Origin: Rhizobium sp. NRK18
GTDB taxonomy: Bacteria > Pseudomonadota > Alphaproteobacteria > Rhizobiales > Rhizobiaceae
Length of the DNA stretch: 64,000 nt
Assembly: GCF_024385575.1 (NCBI RefSeq)
Contig: NZ_JANFMV010000004.1
Span: forward strand, 283,944-347,943
Reading direction: 5' to 3'
Of this stretch, positions 34,502 to 43,800 are shown one piece after another. Below the pieces are notes generated by a model. That model did not search any database and was not told the DNA's origin. It saw nothing but the letters and a program-made list of their open reading frames with translations. Every line of letters starts with the position of its first letter. Position 1 is the first letter of the stretch. Made by a program: the position numbers and the translations under genes.

Positions 34502-35275
34502 ATGGGGCATTCGTCGCGGATGATCGATATCGCGGGCGTACACAAAACATTCGTTGCGGATCACGGAACGGTCACCGCCCTTGAGCCGGTTACAATCTCG
34601 ATCCGTCAGGGTGAATTCATTTCCATTGTCGGCCCCTCCGGCTGCGGTAAATCCACCCTGCTTCGCTTGATCTCCGGACTTGACGCGGCGAGTGGCGGCA
34701 CAATCACGCTCGATGTGGCCGACCGTAAGCGACCGGTTGGCTTCGTGTTCCAAGAGCCGGTTCTTCTGCCCTGGAAAACCATTCTTGAAAACGTCCGTTT
34801 TCCGCTGGATACGGCCGGTGTCAGTCGTGTTCAAGCAGACAAAACTGCGCTCGACCTCATCAACATGGTTGGTCTTTCAGGTTTCGAAAAAGCACTGCCG
34901 CGTCAGCTTTCTGGTGGCATGCGTCAGCGTGCTGCGATTGCTCGCTCGCTATCTGATGATCCGCCGATCCTGCTGATGGACGAACCTTTCTCTGCCGTCG
35001 ATCTTCTCACCCGCGATACCTTGAACGACGAATTGCTGCGCATCTGGCAATCGACAGGCAAGACGATCCTGCTCGTCACCCACAGCGTGGAGGAAGCCGC
35101 CTATCTTGCCGACCGGGTAATGGTAATGACTGCACGCCCGGGCAAGTTGAAATGCGTGCATGACGTCAGTCTTGCACGTCCTCGCGGTGAGGAGACCAAG
35201 CTCGATCCCGCCTATCATGCGCTGGTCGCACAACTGCGCCGCGACTTGAGAGCGACTGGCGGGGAGGCCCACTGA
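34502..35275 (+). CDS. ABC transporter ATP-binding protein, nitrate/sulfonate/taurine (SsuB) class
   Basis: 257 residues without a TOBE domain, as usual for this class: Walker A GPSGCGKST, VFQEPVLLPWKTILENV (Q-loop), signature LSGGMRQRAAIARSL, Walker B ILLMDEPFSAVD, VTHSVEEAAYLADRV. ATG 34502 has GGAG 8 bases upstream; the longer frame has no domain. It is the first gene of a six-gene rightward operon and overlaps the permease start. It must serve both permeases of the operon, since no second ATPase is present. Confidence 0.9.
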   Translation: MGHSSRMIDIAGVHKTFVADHGTVTALEPVTISIRQGEFISIVGPSGCGKSTLLRLISGLDAASGGTITLDVADRKRPVGFVFQEPVLLPWKTILENVRFPLDTAGVSRVQADKTALDLINMVGLSGFEKALPRQLSGGMRQRAAIARSLSDDPPILLMDEPFSAVDLLTRDTLNDELLRIWQSTGKTILLVTHSVEEAAYLADRVMVMTARPGKLKCVHDVSLARPRGEETKLDPAYHALVAQLRRDLRATGGEAH

Positions 35276-36039
35276 TGGGAAGGCGATTGAGCGCTTGGGT
35301 CGATTATGCGGCAGCGCTCGGCACGCTGCTTGCTGTCTGGTGGATTGCCACCGGGCCAATGGCGCTGCCGACCTACCTCCTGCCTTCACCGAGCAAGACG
35401 TGGAATGCGCTGGTGACCATCGCGCTGAATGGCGAACTTTGGATCCATCTTGCCTTCACCCTGCAAAACATAATCCTCGGGCTCTTTCTCGGCTGCGTTG
35501 CCGGCGTGCTGATCGCCTATGTCATGACACGTTTCCCGAAACTCGCTATTTGGCTGGACGGGCCTCTGGTCATCCTCCAAACCGCACCGAAAATTGCACT
35601 TGCCCCACTCTTCGTCGTCTGGTTTGGTTTCGGTATCCTGTCCAAAATCGTCCTGATCTTCTCGCTCGTTTTCTTCCCTGTCTTTGTGGGGGCCGTTGCC
35701 GGCTTTCGCTCACTCGATTCCAAGATGAAAGATCTTTCGCGCCTGCTCGGCCTATCCGACCTTCAGCGCTTTCGGCAGATCGAACTGCCATCTGCCATGC
35801 CAGAGGTCTTCGTCGGTTTAAAGATCGGGGCGGTACAGGCGCTGGTCGGTGCCGTGCTCGCTGAATGGATGGCAGGAAAAGTCGGCATCGGATACCTGAT
35901 GACGTTCGCCGCAGCAACATACAAGACGCCGCTTCTATTCGCAGCGGTGCTGGTAACAGTGCTGCTTGGCCTTCTTTTGCATGTAGTGCTGACCGTATTG
36001 GAGAACCGGCTTCTCGCATGGAAGGGTGCTCAAAAATGA
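35275..36039 (+). CDS. ABC transporter permease, SsuC/TauC class (first of two)
   Basis: 254 residues, about six spans, with docking loop LDSKMKDLSRLLGLSDLQRFRQI. LLPSPSKTWNAL near residue 40 is the usual N-terminal marker of SsuC-type permeases. Its start overlaps the ATPase stop. Another, clearly different SsuC-like permease is encoded at 37831, so the channel may be a heterodimer instead of the common homodimer. Confidence 0.9.
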   Translation: MGRRLSAWVDYAAALGTLLAVWWIATGPMALPTYLLPSPSKTWNALVTIALNGELWIHLAFTLQNIILGLFLGCVAGVLIAYVMTRFPKLAIWLDGPLVILQTAPKIALAPLFVVWFGFGILSKIVLIFSLVFFPVFVGAVAGFRSLDSKMKDLSRLLGLSDLQRFRQIELPSAMPEVFVGLKIGAVQALVGAVLAEWMAGKVGIGYLMTFAAATYKTPLLFAAVLVTVLLGLLLHVVLTVLENRLLAWKGAQK

Positions 36040-36827
36040 CCAGCGCCGCCTTTCCCTGGAAGAATGGCCGTCCGCCACATCTGCCCTGCGGTCCCGGGGA
36101 TATCGCAGAAAATGTCCTGACTCCCGGAGATCCCGACCGGGTCGGTCTGCTGGCCGATATGCTCGAAGACGTCACCGATTTTGGCCGCAAGCGCGAATTT
36201 GCAGTCATTACCGGTACATATGAAGGTCAGCGTCTGACGATCTGCTCCACGGGCATCGGCGGTCCATCGACGGAAATCGCCCTCGTCGAACTCGCAATGC
36301 TTGGTGCCAAGCGCGTTATTCGAATCGGCGGCATGTCGGCACTTGTCGCAGAATACGAACCCGGCTCCTTTGTCGCAGTCGATCGCGCGATTGGCGACAC
36401 TGGAACTGCGCTGACATATCGCAAAGCAGGCGGCAAGGCGGTGGCGTCACCACACATTCTATCCGGCTTGATGGAGGCTGCATCTGAACTTGGCCTCACC
36501 TGCAGGCCCGGCATGGTCGCCTCCACGGACAGCTATTACCTCGGGCAAGACCGGCGTTATCGCCTAACGGGAGACGATCAGGATTTCGTCCTCGACGCTA
36601 TCGATCATGTCCAGGCTCTGGGCGCCATCGGCGTCGAGATGGAGAGCGAGATCACGATGACGGTCGGCGCAGCGATCGGCCTCGAAACCGGATGCCTTCT
36701 TGGCATCCATGGAAATCGCGCCACCGATGCGTGGCTTGATGACTACGAAAGCACTCAACGAAACCTTCTGCGAATAGCAGGAAGGGCATTTTCCTCCAAT
36801 AAACGGGAACTCAGGAGAAAATCATGA
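36036..36827 (+). CDS. Nucleoside phosphorylase, uridine phosphorylase (PNP/UDP family 1) type
   Basis: 263 residues. Family signature CSTGIGGPSTEIALVEL near residues 70-86, preceded by the phosphate-site TPGDPDR, and GVEMESEI near residue 197, which holds the ribose. The enzyme splits a nucleoside with phosphate into base and ribose 1-phosphate. It overlaps the permease stop by 4 bases (ATGA) and the next gene likewise, so it is embedded in the transporter operon. Uridine, or a purine nucleoside, is the likely substrate; the base cannot be told from sequence. ATG 36036 is chosen from that overlap. Confidence 0.87.
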   Translation: MTSAAFPWKNGRPPHLPCGPGDIAENVLTPGDPDRVGLLADMLEDVTDFGRKREFAVITGTYEGQRLTICSTGIGGPSTEIALVELAMLGAKRVIRIGGMSALVAEYEPGSFVAVDRAIGDTGTALTYRKAGGKAVASPHILSGLMEAASELGLTCRPGMVASTDSYYLGQDRRYRLTGDDQDFVLDAIDHVQALGAIGVEMESEITMTVGAAIGLETGCLLGIHGNRATDAWLDDYESTQRNLLRIAGRAFSSNKRELRRKS

Positions 36828-37828
36828 TGCATTTTCGCGTAACCACCGCCGCAAGTCTCGCCGCTCTCCTTACATCATCGATATTCGCGATGTCCGCCCA
36901 TGCGGCCGACAAGGTCGTCATGCAGATCGACGGTGCCGCAGTGCCGTTCTACGCGCCGCTTTATGCCGGAGTGGAAAATGGTGTATTCGAAAAGAACGGG
37001 ATCGAAGTGGAGTTTATCTACGCGGCCGCGGCCGATATCCTGACCAATATCGCTGCCGGAAATGTCGATTTCGGATTCCCAAATGGTGACGCGGTCGTTG
37101 CCGCTGCCGCCAATGGCCTGCCGGTAAAGGTCGTCCACACGACCTATCAGCGCGGCATCGGCGCCCTGATCGCCAAAGAGTCGAGTGGCATCAAGACCTA
37201 TGCTGATCTGAAAGGCAAGAAAGTTGCCGTGACCAGCCTGGCGAGCCCGAATTATCTGCAATTGCAGGTCGGGTTGCAACAGGCTGGCCTGTCCATCGAT
37301 GACGTCTCTGTCGAAGTGGTTGCCACTGGTGCCATCGTGCAGGCCCTACAGGCCGACCAAGTGGACGCAATAGTTTTCTCGGAACTGCGGAAGTACAACC
37401 TCGAGGCAGACGGCACCAAGGTTACAATGATCCTGTCGAATGACTTCCTGCCCTCGTTCGGCAACGTCGTCGTAACCAGCGACAAGAAGCTTTCGGAAAA
37501 TCCCGACCTGGTCAAGCGCTTCACCACCGCCGTCTCTCAATCCTATCAGTGGGTGATCGACGGCCATATCAACGAAGCTCTGGATATCGCGCTCGACAAG
37601 TATGCCCCAACCTGGCCAAAAGACCAGAAAGGCATCCTGACGACCGCTTTCGAACAGACCTTCGTTCCCTCCGTCTGGCAGAGCCCGCTCACAAAGGAAA
37701 AAGGTCTCGGGGCCGCCGACATGGCCGGCTGGCAGAAGAATGCCGACATCCTCGCCGAATACAAAGTTATCGACAGCGCTCCGAAGGCCGAAGACTTCGT
37801 CGTCGACCCTTCCATGATTGGTAAATAG
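36824..37828 (+). CDS. ABC transporter substrate-binding protein, NMT1/SsuA/ThiY-like
   Basis: 334 residues with a Sec signal ending AMSAHAAD. The mature core matches NMT1-type binding proteins: FYAPLYAGVENGVFEKNGIE, NVDFGFPNGDAVVAAAANG and KGKKVAVTS. Members bind sulfonates, nitrate, thiamine precursors and pyrimidines. AGGAG precedes ATG 36824. Between a nucleoside phosphorylase and a phosphopentomutase, a nucleoside ligand is the simplest reading, which would be an unusual class of receptor for it. Confidence 0.87.
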   Translation: MMHFRVTTAASLAALLTSSIFAMSAHAADKVVMQIDGAAVPFYAPLYAGVENGVFEKNGIEVEFIYAAAADILTNIAAGNVDFGFPNGDAVVAAAANGLPVKVVHTTYQRGIGALIAKESSGIKTYADLKGKKVAVTSLASPNYLQLQVGLQQAGLSIDDVSVEVVATGAIVQALQADQVDAIVFSELRKYNLEADGTKVTMILSNDFLPSFGNVVVTSDKKLSENPDLVKRFTTAVSQSYQWVIDGHINEALDIALDKYAPTWPKDQKGILTTAFEQTFVPSVWQSPLTKEKGLGAADMAGWQKNADILAEYKVIDSAPKAEDFVVDPSMIGK

Positions 37829-37830
37829 TC

Positions 37831-38574
37831 ATGTTACTGCGTGGCATCGCGGGTCTGTTCGCGACCCTCGTCATATGGACGGCAATCGTCTACCTGTTCA
37901 ATGTCCCGGCTTATCTACTGCCGGGACCAGTTGCGGTTTTCGATCGTATCGTCTTCCTGTTCGAGAATGCGAAACTCGCCCGGCATATTTGGGTGACACT
38001 GTCAGAAGTTATAGGAGGCTTCATCGCAGGAACACTCGTCGGCATCCTCGCCGGCGTGGTGTTCGCTTGGCTCCCAAGAGTGGAACGCTTTGCCACGCCT
38101 TTAATCCTGCTCCTACAGACCGCCCCGAAGATCGCGATTGCTCCTCTTCTTCTCTTGTGGTTGGGCATTGGCCCAACCCCAAAGATCGTGCTGATTGCGA
38201 TCGTCACCTTCTTCCCCGTGATGGCCGGGATGGTCACCGGCCTACGTTACGGCGAAGGCAGCTTTCGAGATTTGGCCGCCGTACTGAAGCTCAGCCCATG
38301 GCAGCGGTTTTGCCATATTGAGCTGCCTTCGGCGCTACCGTCGGTTCTTGCCGGCATGGCAGTCGCAACGACGCTCGCGATGACGGCTGCCGTCATCGGC
38401 GAACTGATTGGCGCCAACGAGGGGATCGGCTATCTCCTTTCCTCCGGCCAGGAGAACAGCGACACTGCGGTCGTTATCGGGATGGTCATGCTGCTGTCCC
38501 TGATCGGTTGGGCATTTTACGAAATCATCGAGCTTATACGGCGCCGTTCTCTAAGCCGCTTCCAGCTGTCTTGA
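37831..38574 (+). CDS. ABC transporter permease, SsuC/TauC class (second of two)
   Basis: 247 residues, about six spans; marker [13 protein letters not shown] near residue 32 and docking loop [28 protein letters not shown] near residues 146-173. It starts 3 bases after the binding-protein stop. It differs in sequence from the permease at 35275 throughout, so it is not a recent duplicate. Confidence 0.9.
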   Translation: MLLRGIAGLFATLVIWTAIVYLFNVPAYLLPGPVAVFDRIVFLFENAKLARHIWVTLSEVIGGFIAGTLVGILAGVVFAWLPRVERFATPLILLLQTAPKIAIAPLLLLWLGIGPTPKIVLIAIVTFFPVMAGMVTGLRYGEGSFRDLAAVLKLSPWQRFCHIELPSALPSVLAGMAVATTLAMTAAVIGELIGANEGIGYLLSSGQENSDTAVVIGMVMLLSLIGWAFYEIIELIRRRSLSRFQLS

Positions 38575-38581
38575 GACGTCC

Positions 38582-39763
38582 ATGACCCGTGTTTTCCTTT
38601 GTGTTCTTGACTCCGTCGGTTGCGGAGGCGCGCCTGATGCCTCCGCTTATGGCGACCACGGGGCAAATACTCTGCTGCACATTGCCGAAGCCTGTGCACG
38701 CGGCGAGGCTGAGGCCGGCAGGACCGGTGCCCTGGAACTCCCAAATCTCGATGGGCTCGGGCTTGGTGCGGCCATCAAGCTCGCCTCGGGCAATGTTGCG
38801 CCGGGACTCACTGCCCTCCCAAAGGCGCAGTGGGGCGTGGCTGAAGAGATTTCCCTCGGAAAGGATACTCAATCCGGACATTGGGAACTGGCTGGGTTGC
38901 CAGTAACTCGGGACTGGCACTATTTCCCGAAGACCGTTCCAGCCTTCCCCGAAGACCTGATGGAACAACTGATAGATCGCGCGAACCTCCCTGGTACGCT
39001 CGCCAACGTCCACGCCTCAGGCACCGAGGTGATCGACACTTTCGGCCTACAGCACATCGAAAGCGCAAAACCGATCGTTTATACCTCCGCCGACAGCGTC
39101 GTGCAGATCGCTGCTCATGAACATCACTTCGGACTACAGCGCTTGCTGGAGACCTGTCGCATAGCGGCTGAAATTTTCCATCCGCTGAATGTTGGCCGCG
39201 TGATTGCACGTCCCTTCGTCGGCGAGACCCCGGGCACCTTCAGCCGAACCGCCAACCGCAGGGATTTCGCCATCGCTCCACCGGATAGCACAATTTGTGA
39301 CCGGGTGATCGCCGCAGGTGGGGCGGTGCATGCGGTCGGGAAGATCGGCGACATTTTTGCCATGAAAGGCATTACGGATGTCTCCAAGGGTAAAGACGAT
39401 ATGGCGCTGTTTGATCATGTGCTCGACTGGTGTGATCGCGCTCGCTCCGGTGACCTGGTCTTCGCCAACTTCGTCGAGTTCGACAGCCTCTGGGGTCATC
39501 GCCGCGACGTCTCGGGTTATGCCCGCGCGCTGGAAACCTTTGACACGAGACTGCCGCAGTTGTTGGCGAAGCTGCGACCAGGCGACCTGCTTATCATCAC
39601 AGCCGACCATGGCAACGACCCGACCTGGCCCGGCACCGACCATACCCGCGAACGGGTGCCGGTGCTTGCAACCGGCCCCCATGTGCCCCCAAAAGCGTTG
39701 GGCCAGATTGCCTTCACGGATATTGCCAAAATGGTCGCCACCCATCTCGACTTGCGGGACTGA
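38582..39763 (+). CDS. deoB: Phosphopentomutase
   Basis: 393 residues of the alkaline-phosphatase-like metalloenzyme family: N-terminal [17 protein letters not shown] with the metal-binding Asp, the Thr nucleophile region in [23 protein letters not shown], and C-terminal metal sites [18 protein letters not shown]. The length is usual for DeoB. It turns ribose 1-phosphate or deoxyribose 1-phosphate into the 5-phosphate, the step after nucleoside phosphorylase at 36036. Last gene of the operon; converges on a LysR gene. Confidence 0.95.
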   Translation: MTRVFLCVLDSVGCGGAPDASAYGDHGANTLLHIAEACARGEAEAGRTGALELPNLDGLGLGAAIKLASGNVAPGLTALPKAQWGVAEEISLGKDTQSGHWELAGLPVTRDWHYFPKTVPAFPEDLMEQLIDRANLPGTLANVHASGTEVIDTFGLQHIESAKPIVYTSADSVVQIAAHEHHFGLQRLLETCRIAAEIFHPLNVGRVIARPFVGETPGTFSRTANRRDFAIAPPDSTICDRVIAAGGAVHAVGKIGDIFAMKGITDVSKGKDDMALFDHVLDWCDRARSGDLVFANFVEFDSLWGHRRDVSGYARALETFDTRLPQLLAKLRPGDLLIITADHGNDPTWPGTDHTRERVPVLATGPHVPPKALGQIAFTDIAKMVATHLDLRD

Positions 39764-39877
39764 GCCATTATGCGATGCATGATCGCCAAATGCCCATTCT
39801 TACAATCTGGGCGCGAGAAGATTCATCCTTTCCGTTCAGGCGATAGTCTTGGATTGGGGCCATCGACGATCTCGAAT

Positions 39878-40837
39878 CTAGCTAGTGTCGATAATTTCGG
39901 CGGGCCATGTCCCGTCCAAGGCGAGTGACTTCGCCAAGGCGTTGATCTCCTCAGCAACCAATTGAACGGTGCGATCCGCCGACGCCGATCTGCGATGGCA
40001 TATACAAACATCACGCGTATAGGCGGGGCGGAGCGGCGAGCAAGAAACCTTCCCTGCCGCAATTTCCGCATGAAATGCGCTGCGCGCGAAAATACCAAAT
40101 CCTTCGCCGGAGCTGACCATTTTGACCAGCTGGTGACCGGCATCAATCTCATACTTAATGTTGAGCTTTCGCTTGGCCAGCGCCAGCTGATTTTCCATGT
40201 TTTGCCGCAAACCATGTCGAGAAGAGGTGACGATTAGCGGCAGCTGGTCCAGCCTATCCAAGGGGTAAGGCGAAGGAAGTCCCTCAATTGAGTCACAAAG
40301 CCCAATCAACATGATCTCTTCGCGCAGCATAGGCCAACTGACGATGCTTTCAGTGCTGCTGCTATTGAAAGTCACGGCAATGTCGAGCTCGCGCCCTTGC
40401 AGCCAGTCAAACAGGTAGCCAGACAAAGCCTCCACCAACCGAACGGCTACGCGGGGATACTTGCGCTTCAGGAGAGTGAGAAGCGGATAGGTCAGAACCG
40501 TCGCGGCGGAAGGGGGGAGGCCAATCGCAATTTCGCCGTGAGGTTCGTCTTTCACAGAAAGAAGTCTTTGCTCGGCGTCTTCAACCAAGCTGAAGATTTC
40601 ATAACTGCGCTCAAGCAGGAGTTTTCCCGCTTCTGTGATCTCCATTCCTCGTGGGAGACGATTAAACAAGGTCGCGCCGGTATCGCTTTCCAGACGGCGA
40701 ATGGTTGCCGAGAGCGCGGGCTGGGCAACACCGAGTCTTTGGGCCGCTTGGGTAATGCTCGACTCTTCACAAACCGCGATGAATGCAGCCAGCCGTGAGA
40801 GATCGAATCTGTAAGATAGGTTCCGCATCGTCCCCAT
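39878..40837 (-). CDS. LysR-family transcriptional regulator
   Basis: 319 residues. N-terminal winged helix (LSRLAAFIAVCEESSITQAAQRLGVAQPALSATIRRLE spans about residues 12-50) and a substrate-binding domain starting at GEIAIGLPPSAATVL. ATG 40837 or 40828 is possible; neither has a strong ribosome site. It is divergent from the TRAP operon across 94 bases that contain an interrupted palindrome typical of LysR sites, so it most likely controls that operon. Confidence 0.88.
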   Translation of the reverse strand: MGTMRNLSYRFDLSRLAAFIAVCEESSITQAAQRLGVAQPALSATIRRLESDTGATLFNRLPRGMEITEAGKLLLERSYEIFSLVEDAEQRLLSVKDEPHGEIAIGLPPSAATVLTYPLLTLLKRKYPRVAVRLVEALSGYLFDWLQGRELDIAVTFNSSSTESIVSWPMLREEIMLIGLCDSIEGLPSPYPLDRLDQLPLIVTSSRHGLRQNMENQLALAKRKLNIKYEIDAGHQLVKMVSSGEGFGIFARSAFHAEIAAGKVSCSPLRPAYTRDVCICHRRSASADRTVQLVAEEINALAKSLALDGTWPAEIIDTS

Positions 40838-40876
40838 AACTATTTTATTATGCCAACATGGAAAACAAATATGAGA

Positions 40877-40899
40877 AATATCTGAGAGATTCAAATATT
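40877..40899. promoter_or_regulatory. LysR-type binding site between the regulator and TRAP operon
   Basis: AATATCTGA-GAGAT-TCAAATATT: 9-bp arms matching at 8 of 9 positions with a 5-base centre, in the 94-base divergent region. It has the dyad shape with T-N11-A core expected of LysR regulators and lies about 30 bases before the first TRAP gene. Confidence 0.65.
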
Positions 40900-40931
40900 C
40901 CTTTCAGCAGAATGATCACGGGAGGATGATG

Positions 40932-41936
40932 ATGAAATTTTTGACAGTTCTAACGGCTGCAGGCCTTCTCGCCGGCTTATCAACGTCGGCAATGTCTGAC
41001 GACTTCACCCTGAAAGTAACTCTGGATACAAGCCCGCAGCATGTCCGCAATGTCTGGCTGAAAGAATTTGCTGCGAAGATAGAAGAAGCGTCGCAAGGTC
41101 GCCTGCATTTGACGATCCTCGAGGCCGCCTCGGCTTTCAAGGATGTCGAGGCGGCTGCTGCCGTGGCGCAGGGCAGTATCGATATGGCAATTCCGCAGTA
41201 TCAGCTGATTTCAAAGTTCGTGCCGGATGCCGATCTCGAGCAACTGCCGATGTTTTACGGTGCACCGCGCGAGAAAATCTACGATGTGATCGATGGTGAC
41301 GTTGGCAAGGAATTGAACGCAAAGATCGAAGACAAACTTGGGGTAACCGTCATTGGGCGGCCAATCGATCTCGGCTTCGGTACGGTCTTCTCGACCACTA
41401 CAGAGCTTCACTCTCCGCTTGATCTGAGGGGCCTGAAGGTGAGAGTGCCCGGTGGCCCCGCAACGATAAAGCGATACGAGATCATGGGAGCAGCGCCAGT
41501 TCAAGTCGCCTGGCCCGATGTCCCTCAGGCATTGCAGACCGGAACCATCAGCGCTCTGTGGACGACGCAGGAATCTCTCGCCAGCGCGAAATTGTGGGAT
41601 GCCGGTGTGAAGTATGGCCTGGATGACCGGCAAGCCATCGTCCAATATGTGCCGTTGATGAACACCAGCGCCTGGCAAGCCTTGCCAGAAGAATTGCGAT
41701 CACTTTTCCAGCAGACGTGGGACGGCATGGTAGATGCCCAACGCGATACGGCGCACCAGCGTCAGGACGAAGCACGCGCACTCAACACCAAGAACGGTAT
41801 CGCGTCTGTAGAACCCTCGGATGCCGATCTCGCCACTATGCGGAATAAGCTTCTCGAGGCGCAGCCGGAACTGGTTGATACCTTGGGCATGGACCCCGAT
41901 CTCGTCGCCAAAGCGCGGAAGATCCTCGTGCAATGA
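40932..41936 (+). CDS. TRAP transporter solute-binding protein, DctP family
   Basis: 334 residues with a Sec signal (LTAAGLLAGLSTSAMSDD). DctP features: HVRNVWLKEFAAKIEEASQG, DLEQLPMFYG, and DLRGLKVRVPGGP with the Arg that pairs with a ligand carboxylate, near residue 165. Three consecutive ATG codons follow GGAGG directly; the third (40932) has proper spacing. The ligand is probably a carboxylate. First gene of a TRAP operon that also encodes a tautomerase-like protein and an esterase-like hydrolase. Confidence 0.9.
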   Translation: MKFLTVLTAAGLLAGLSTSAMSDDFTLKVTLDTSPQHVRNVWLKEFAAKIEEASQGRLHLTILEAASAFKDVEAAAAVAQGSIDMAIPQYQLISKFVPDADLEQLPMFYGAPREKIYDVIDGDVGKELNAKIEDKLGVTVIGRPIDLGFGTVFSTTTELHSPLDLRGLKVRVPGGPATIKRYEIMGAAPVQVAWPDVPQALQTGTISALWTTQESLASAKLWDAGVKYGLDDRQAIVQYVPLMNTSAWQALPEELRSLFQQTWDGMVDAQRDTAHQRQDEARALNTKNGIASVEPSDADLATMRNKLLEAQPELVDTLGMDPDLVAKARKILVQ

Positions 41937-41946
41937 TTCCGATGAG

Positions 41947-41972
41947 GGAGGTCGACATCGATGTTGACCTCC
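41947..41972 (+). other. 26-bp near-perfect palindrome between dctP and dctQ
   Basis: Arms GGAGGTCGACATC and GATGTTGACCTCC pair at all positions but one, and that one is a G-U in RNA. It starts 11 bases after the DctP stop and includes the first possible DctQ start codon and its ribosome site. In mRNA it would fold tightly, protecting the dctP message and limiting dctQ translation. Confidence 0.6.
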
Positions 41973-42497
41973 AATTTTTCAGTCTTTCATCAAGCACAGC
42001 GGGACCTTGTGGTAGCAATGGATAACATTTGGAAGAAAATTAGCGCGGTCGAGAATTCCATCATCGGCATTTTTGCCTTGGCAGCCTGCCTTTTGGTCGT
42101 CTCTGAAGCGGTAATTCGCTTTATTTCCCCCGGAAATCTCCCAGATTGGGGTCAGGAAGTCACAATTTATCTCATCGGCTGGGCAATTATGCTTTGTGCC
42201 GGGCAGATGGTGAGACAGAATCTGCACGTCGGGGTCGACATCGTATTGCAGACGATACCCATGGCTAAGCGGCGCTACTTCGAGATGTTTACCGCTTTGT
42301 TTGGATTGCTCGTGTCGGCGTTCATTGTTTATGCCGGATCCCTGTCCGTTGAATTTGCTTTGCGCTTTGGCGAGCAAAGCGACAGTTCGATCCGTTTCCC
42401 CATGTGGCTCTTCTACCTGTCCATACCTTTCGGCTTCGCATTGACGGGTTTGCAATATGCAATCCGATTCATTGCCCTTCTGAGAGCGGAGAGCTGA
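41961..42497 (+). CDS. TRAP transporter small permease, DctQ family
   Basis: 178 residues with four predicted spans (near 35-55, 70-90, 108-128, 150-170 counted from the first Met). ISPGNLPDWGQEVTIYLIGWAIMLC is the usual second-span region (about residues 55-79). ATG 41961 has GGGAGG 9 bases upstream but lies inside a strong palindrome; ATG 42018 would give a protein of more usual N-terminal length and lies past the palindrome. The larger form is given with the start uncertain. Confidence 0.82.
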   Translation: MLTSNFSVFHQAQRDLVVAMDNIWKKISAVENSIIGIFALAACLLVVSEAVIRFISPGNLPDWGQEVTIYLIGWAIMLCAGQMVRQNLHVGVDIVLQTIPMAKRRYFEMFTALFGLLVSAFIVYAGSLSVEFALRFGEQSDSSIRFPMWLFYLSIPFGFALTGLQYAIRFIALLRAES

Positions 42498-42498
42498 C

Positions 42499-43782
42499 AT
42501 GCTGTTGCTCTGCATTGTGGTAGCCTTCATCGTGCTGCTCTTGGCCGGCGTTCCAATCTTCCTTTCCTTGTCGGGCCTGTCGCTCTTTGCATGGTTGATT
42601 GATGGCAAGCCTCTCGTCGGATTCGGCCAGCAGTTTTCCAATCATCTCAATTCCTACACCTTGGTCGCCGTACCACTTTTCGTCATCGCTGCGACGTTTA
42701 TGCAGCGAGGCGGTGTCGCCAAGGCCCTTATTGATCTGGCAGCCTCCTGGGTTGGGCAGCGAAAAGGCGCACTCGCGATCGTCTGCATCATGGCGACAGG
42801 TGTCTTTGCGGCTATATCCGGATCGTCCGTCGCCACCGCAATGGCGATTGGAGCGGTACTGGTTCCGGCAATGCAGGATCGCGGCTATCCGATTTCGTTT
42901 TCGACCGGCACAATCGGTGCGGGTGGTACACTCGGCATTCTCATTCCTCCAAGTCTGGCCATGCTTATCTATGGCATCATTGCGGACGAATCCGTGCCAC
43001 GCCTGTTTCTCGCCGGTGTCATCCCGGGCCTGCTTCAGGCCGTGATCTTTATCATCTATATCGTCTGGTTTGCGAAGCGACACGATCTTCCGTTGGAGCC
43101 GAAATTGGATCGCGTGGCGTTTTGGAAGGCTCACGTGCGTGCGTTGCCGGCACTGCTCGTTCCGGTGATCATTTTGGGCGGCATCTATTCAGGCGTTGTC
43201 ACGATTTCGGAGGCTGCAGGGTTGTCTGCCGTCGTGGCCATTCTCGTCAGCCTGCTTTTCTATCGGGACATTGGACTGAAGGACGTGCTGCCGATCCTGG
43301 CGGAATCGGTGAGGCAGACGGCTGTGATCATTTTCATCGTTCTGAGCGCGCTGACTTTCGCTCACTGGCTGACTGCCGCCGGCGTGACGCAGATGTTGGG
43401 TCAAGCGGTGACCAATGCAAACCTCTCCGCTTGGCAATTCCTGATCGTGGCGAATGTGGTGATGTTCATTCTGGGCATGTTCCTGGAGGTCATCTCAGTC
43501 ATCTTGATCTTTGTGCCGCTGGTGATCCCGATCATTCATCACCTCGGAATAGACCCGATCCATTTCGGTGTCATCCTCGTCATCAATATGGAGATCGCTT
43601 TGCTGACGCCGCCGGTCGGGCTCAATCTCTACGTGCTGCAGTCAATTGCAAATACCCCTCTTGCAAATGTCATCAAAGGCGTGGGCCCTTACATCGTCCT
43701 GATGACTGCACTGTTGGCGCTCATCACATTCGTACCGGAAATCTCCACCTGGCTTCCGGCTTTCGTATTCAACAAAAACTAG
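42499..43782 (+). CDS. TRAP transporter large permease, DctM family
   Basis: 427 residues, about twelve spans. DctM markers: GVPIFLSLSGLSLF near residue 15, AISGSSVATAMAIGAVLVPAM near 112-132, GTLGILIPPSLAMLIYG near 146-162, and LTPPVGLNLYVLQ near 375. This is the ion-coupled transport subunit working with DctQ and the periplasmic DctP. It starts 1 base after the DctQ stop. Confidence 0.93.
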   Translation: MLLLCIVVAFIVLLLAGVPIFLSLSGLSLFAWLIDGKPLVGFGQQFSNHLNSYTLVAVPLFVIAATFMQRGGVAKALIDLAASWVGQRKGALAIVCIMATGVFAAISGSSVATAMAIGAVLVPAMQDRGYPISFSTGTIGAGGTLGILIPPSLAMLIYGIIADESVPRLFLAGVIPGLLQAVIFIIYIVWFAKRHDLPLEPKLDRVAFWKAHVRALPALLVPVIILGGIYSGVVTISEAAGLSAVVAILVSLLFYRDIGLKDVLPILAESVRQTAVIIFIVLSALTFAHWLTAAGVTQMLGQAVTNANLSAWQFLIVANVVMFILGMFLEVISVILIFVPLVIPIIHHLGIDPIHFGVILVINMEIALLTPPVGLNLYVLQSIANTPLANVIKGVGPYIVLMTALLALITFVPEISTWLPAFVFNKN

Positions 43783-43800
43783 CTTTTGCAGGGAATTCTC

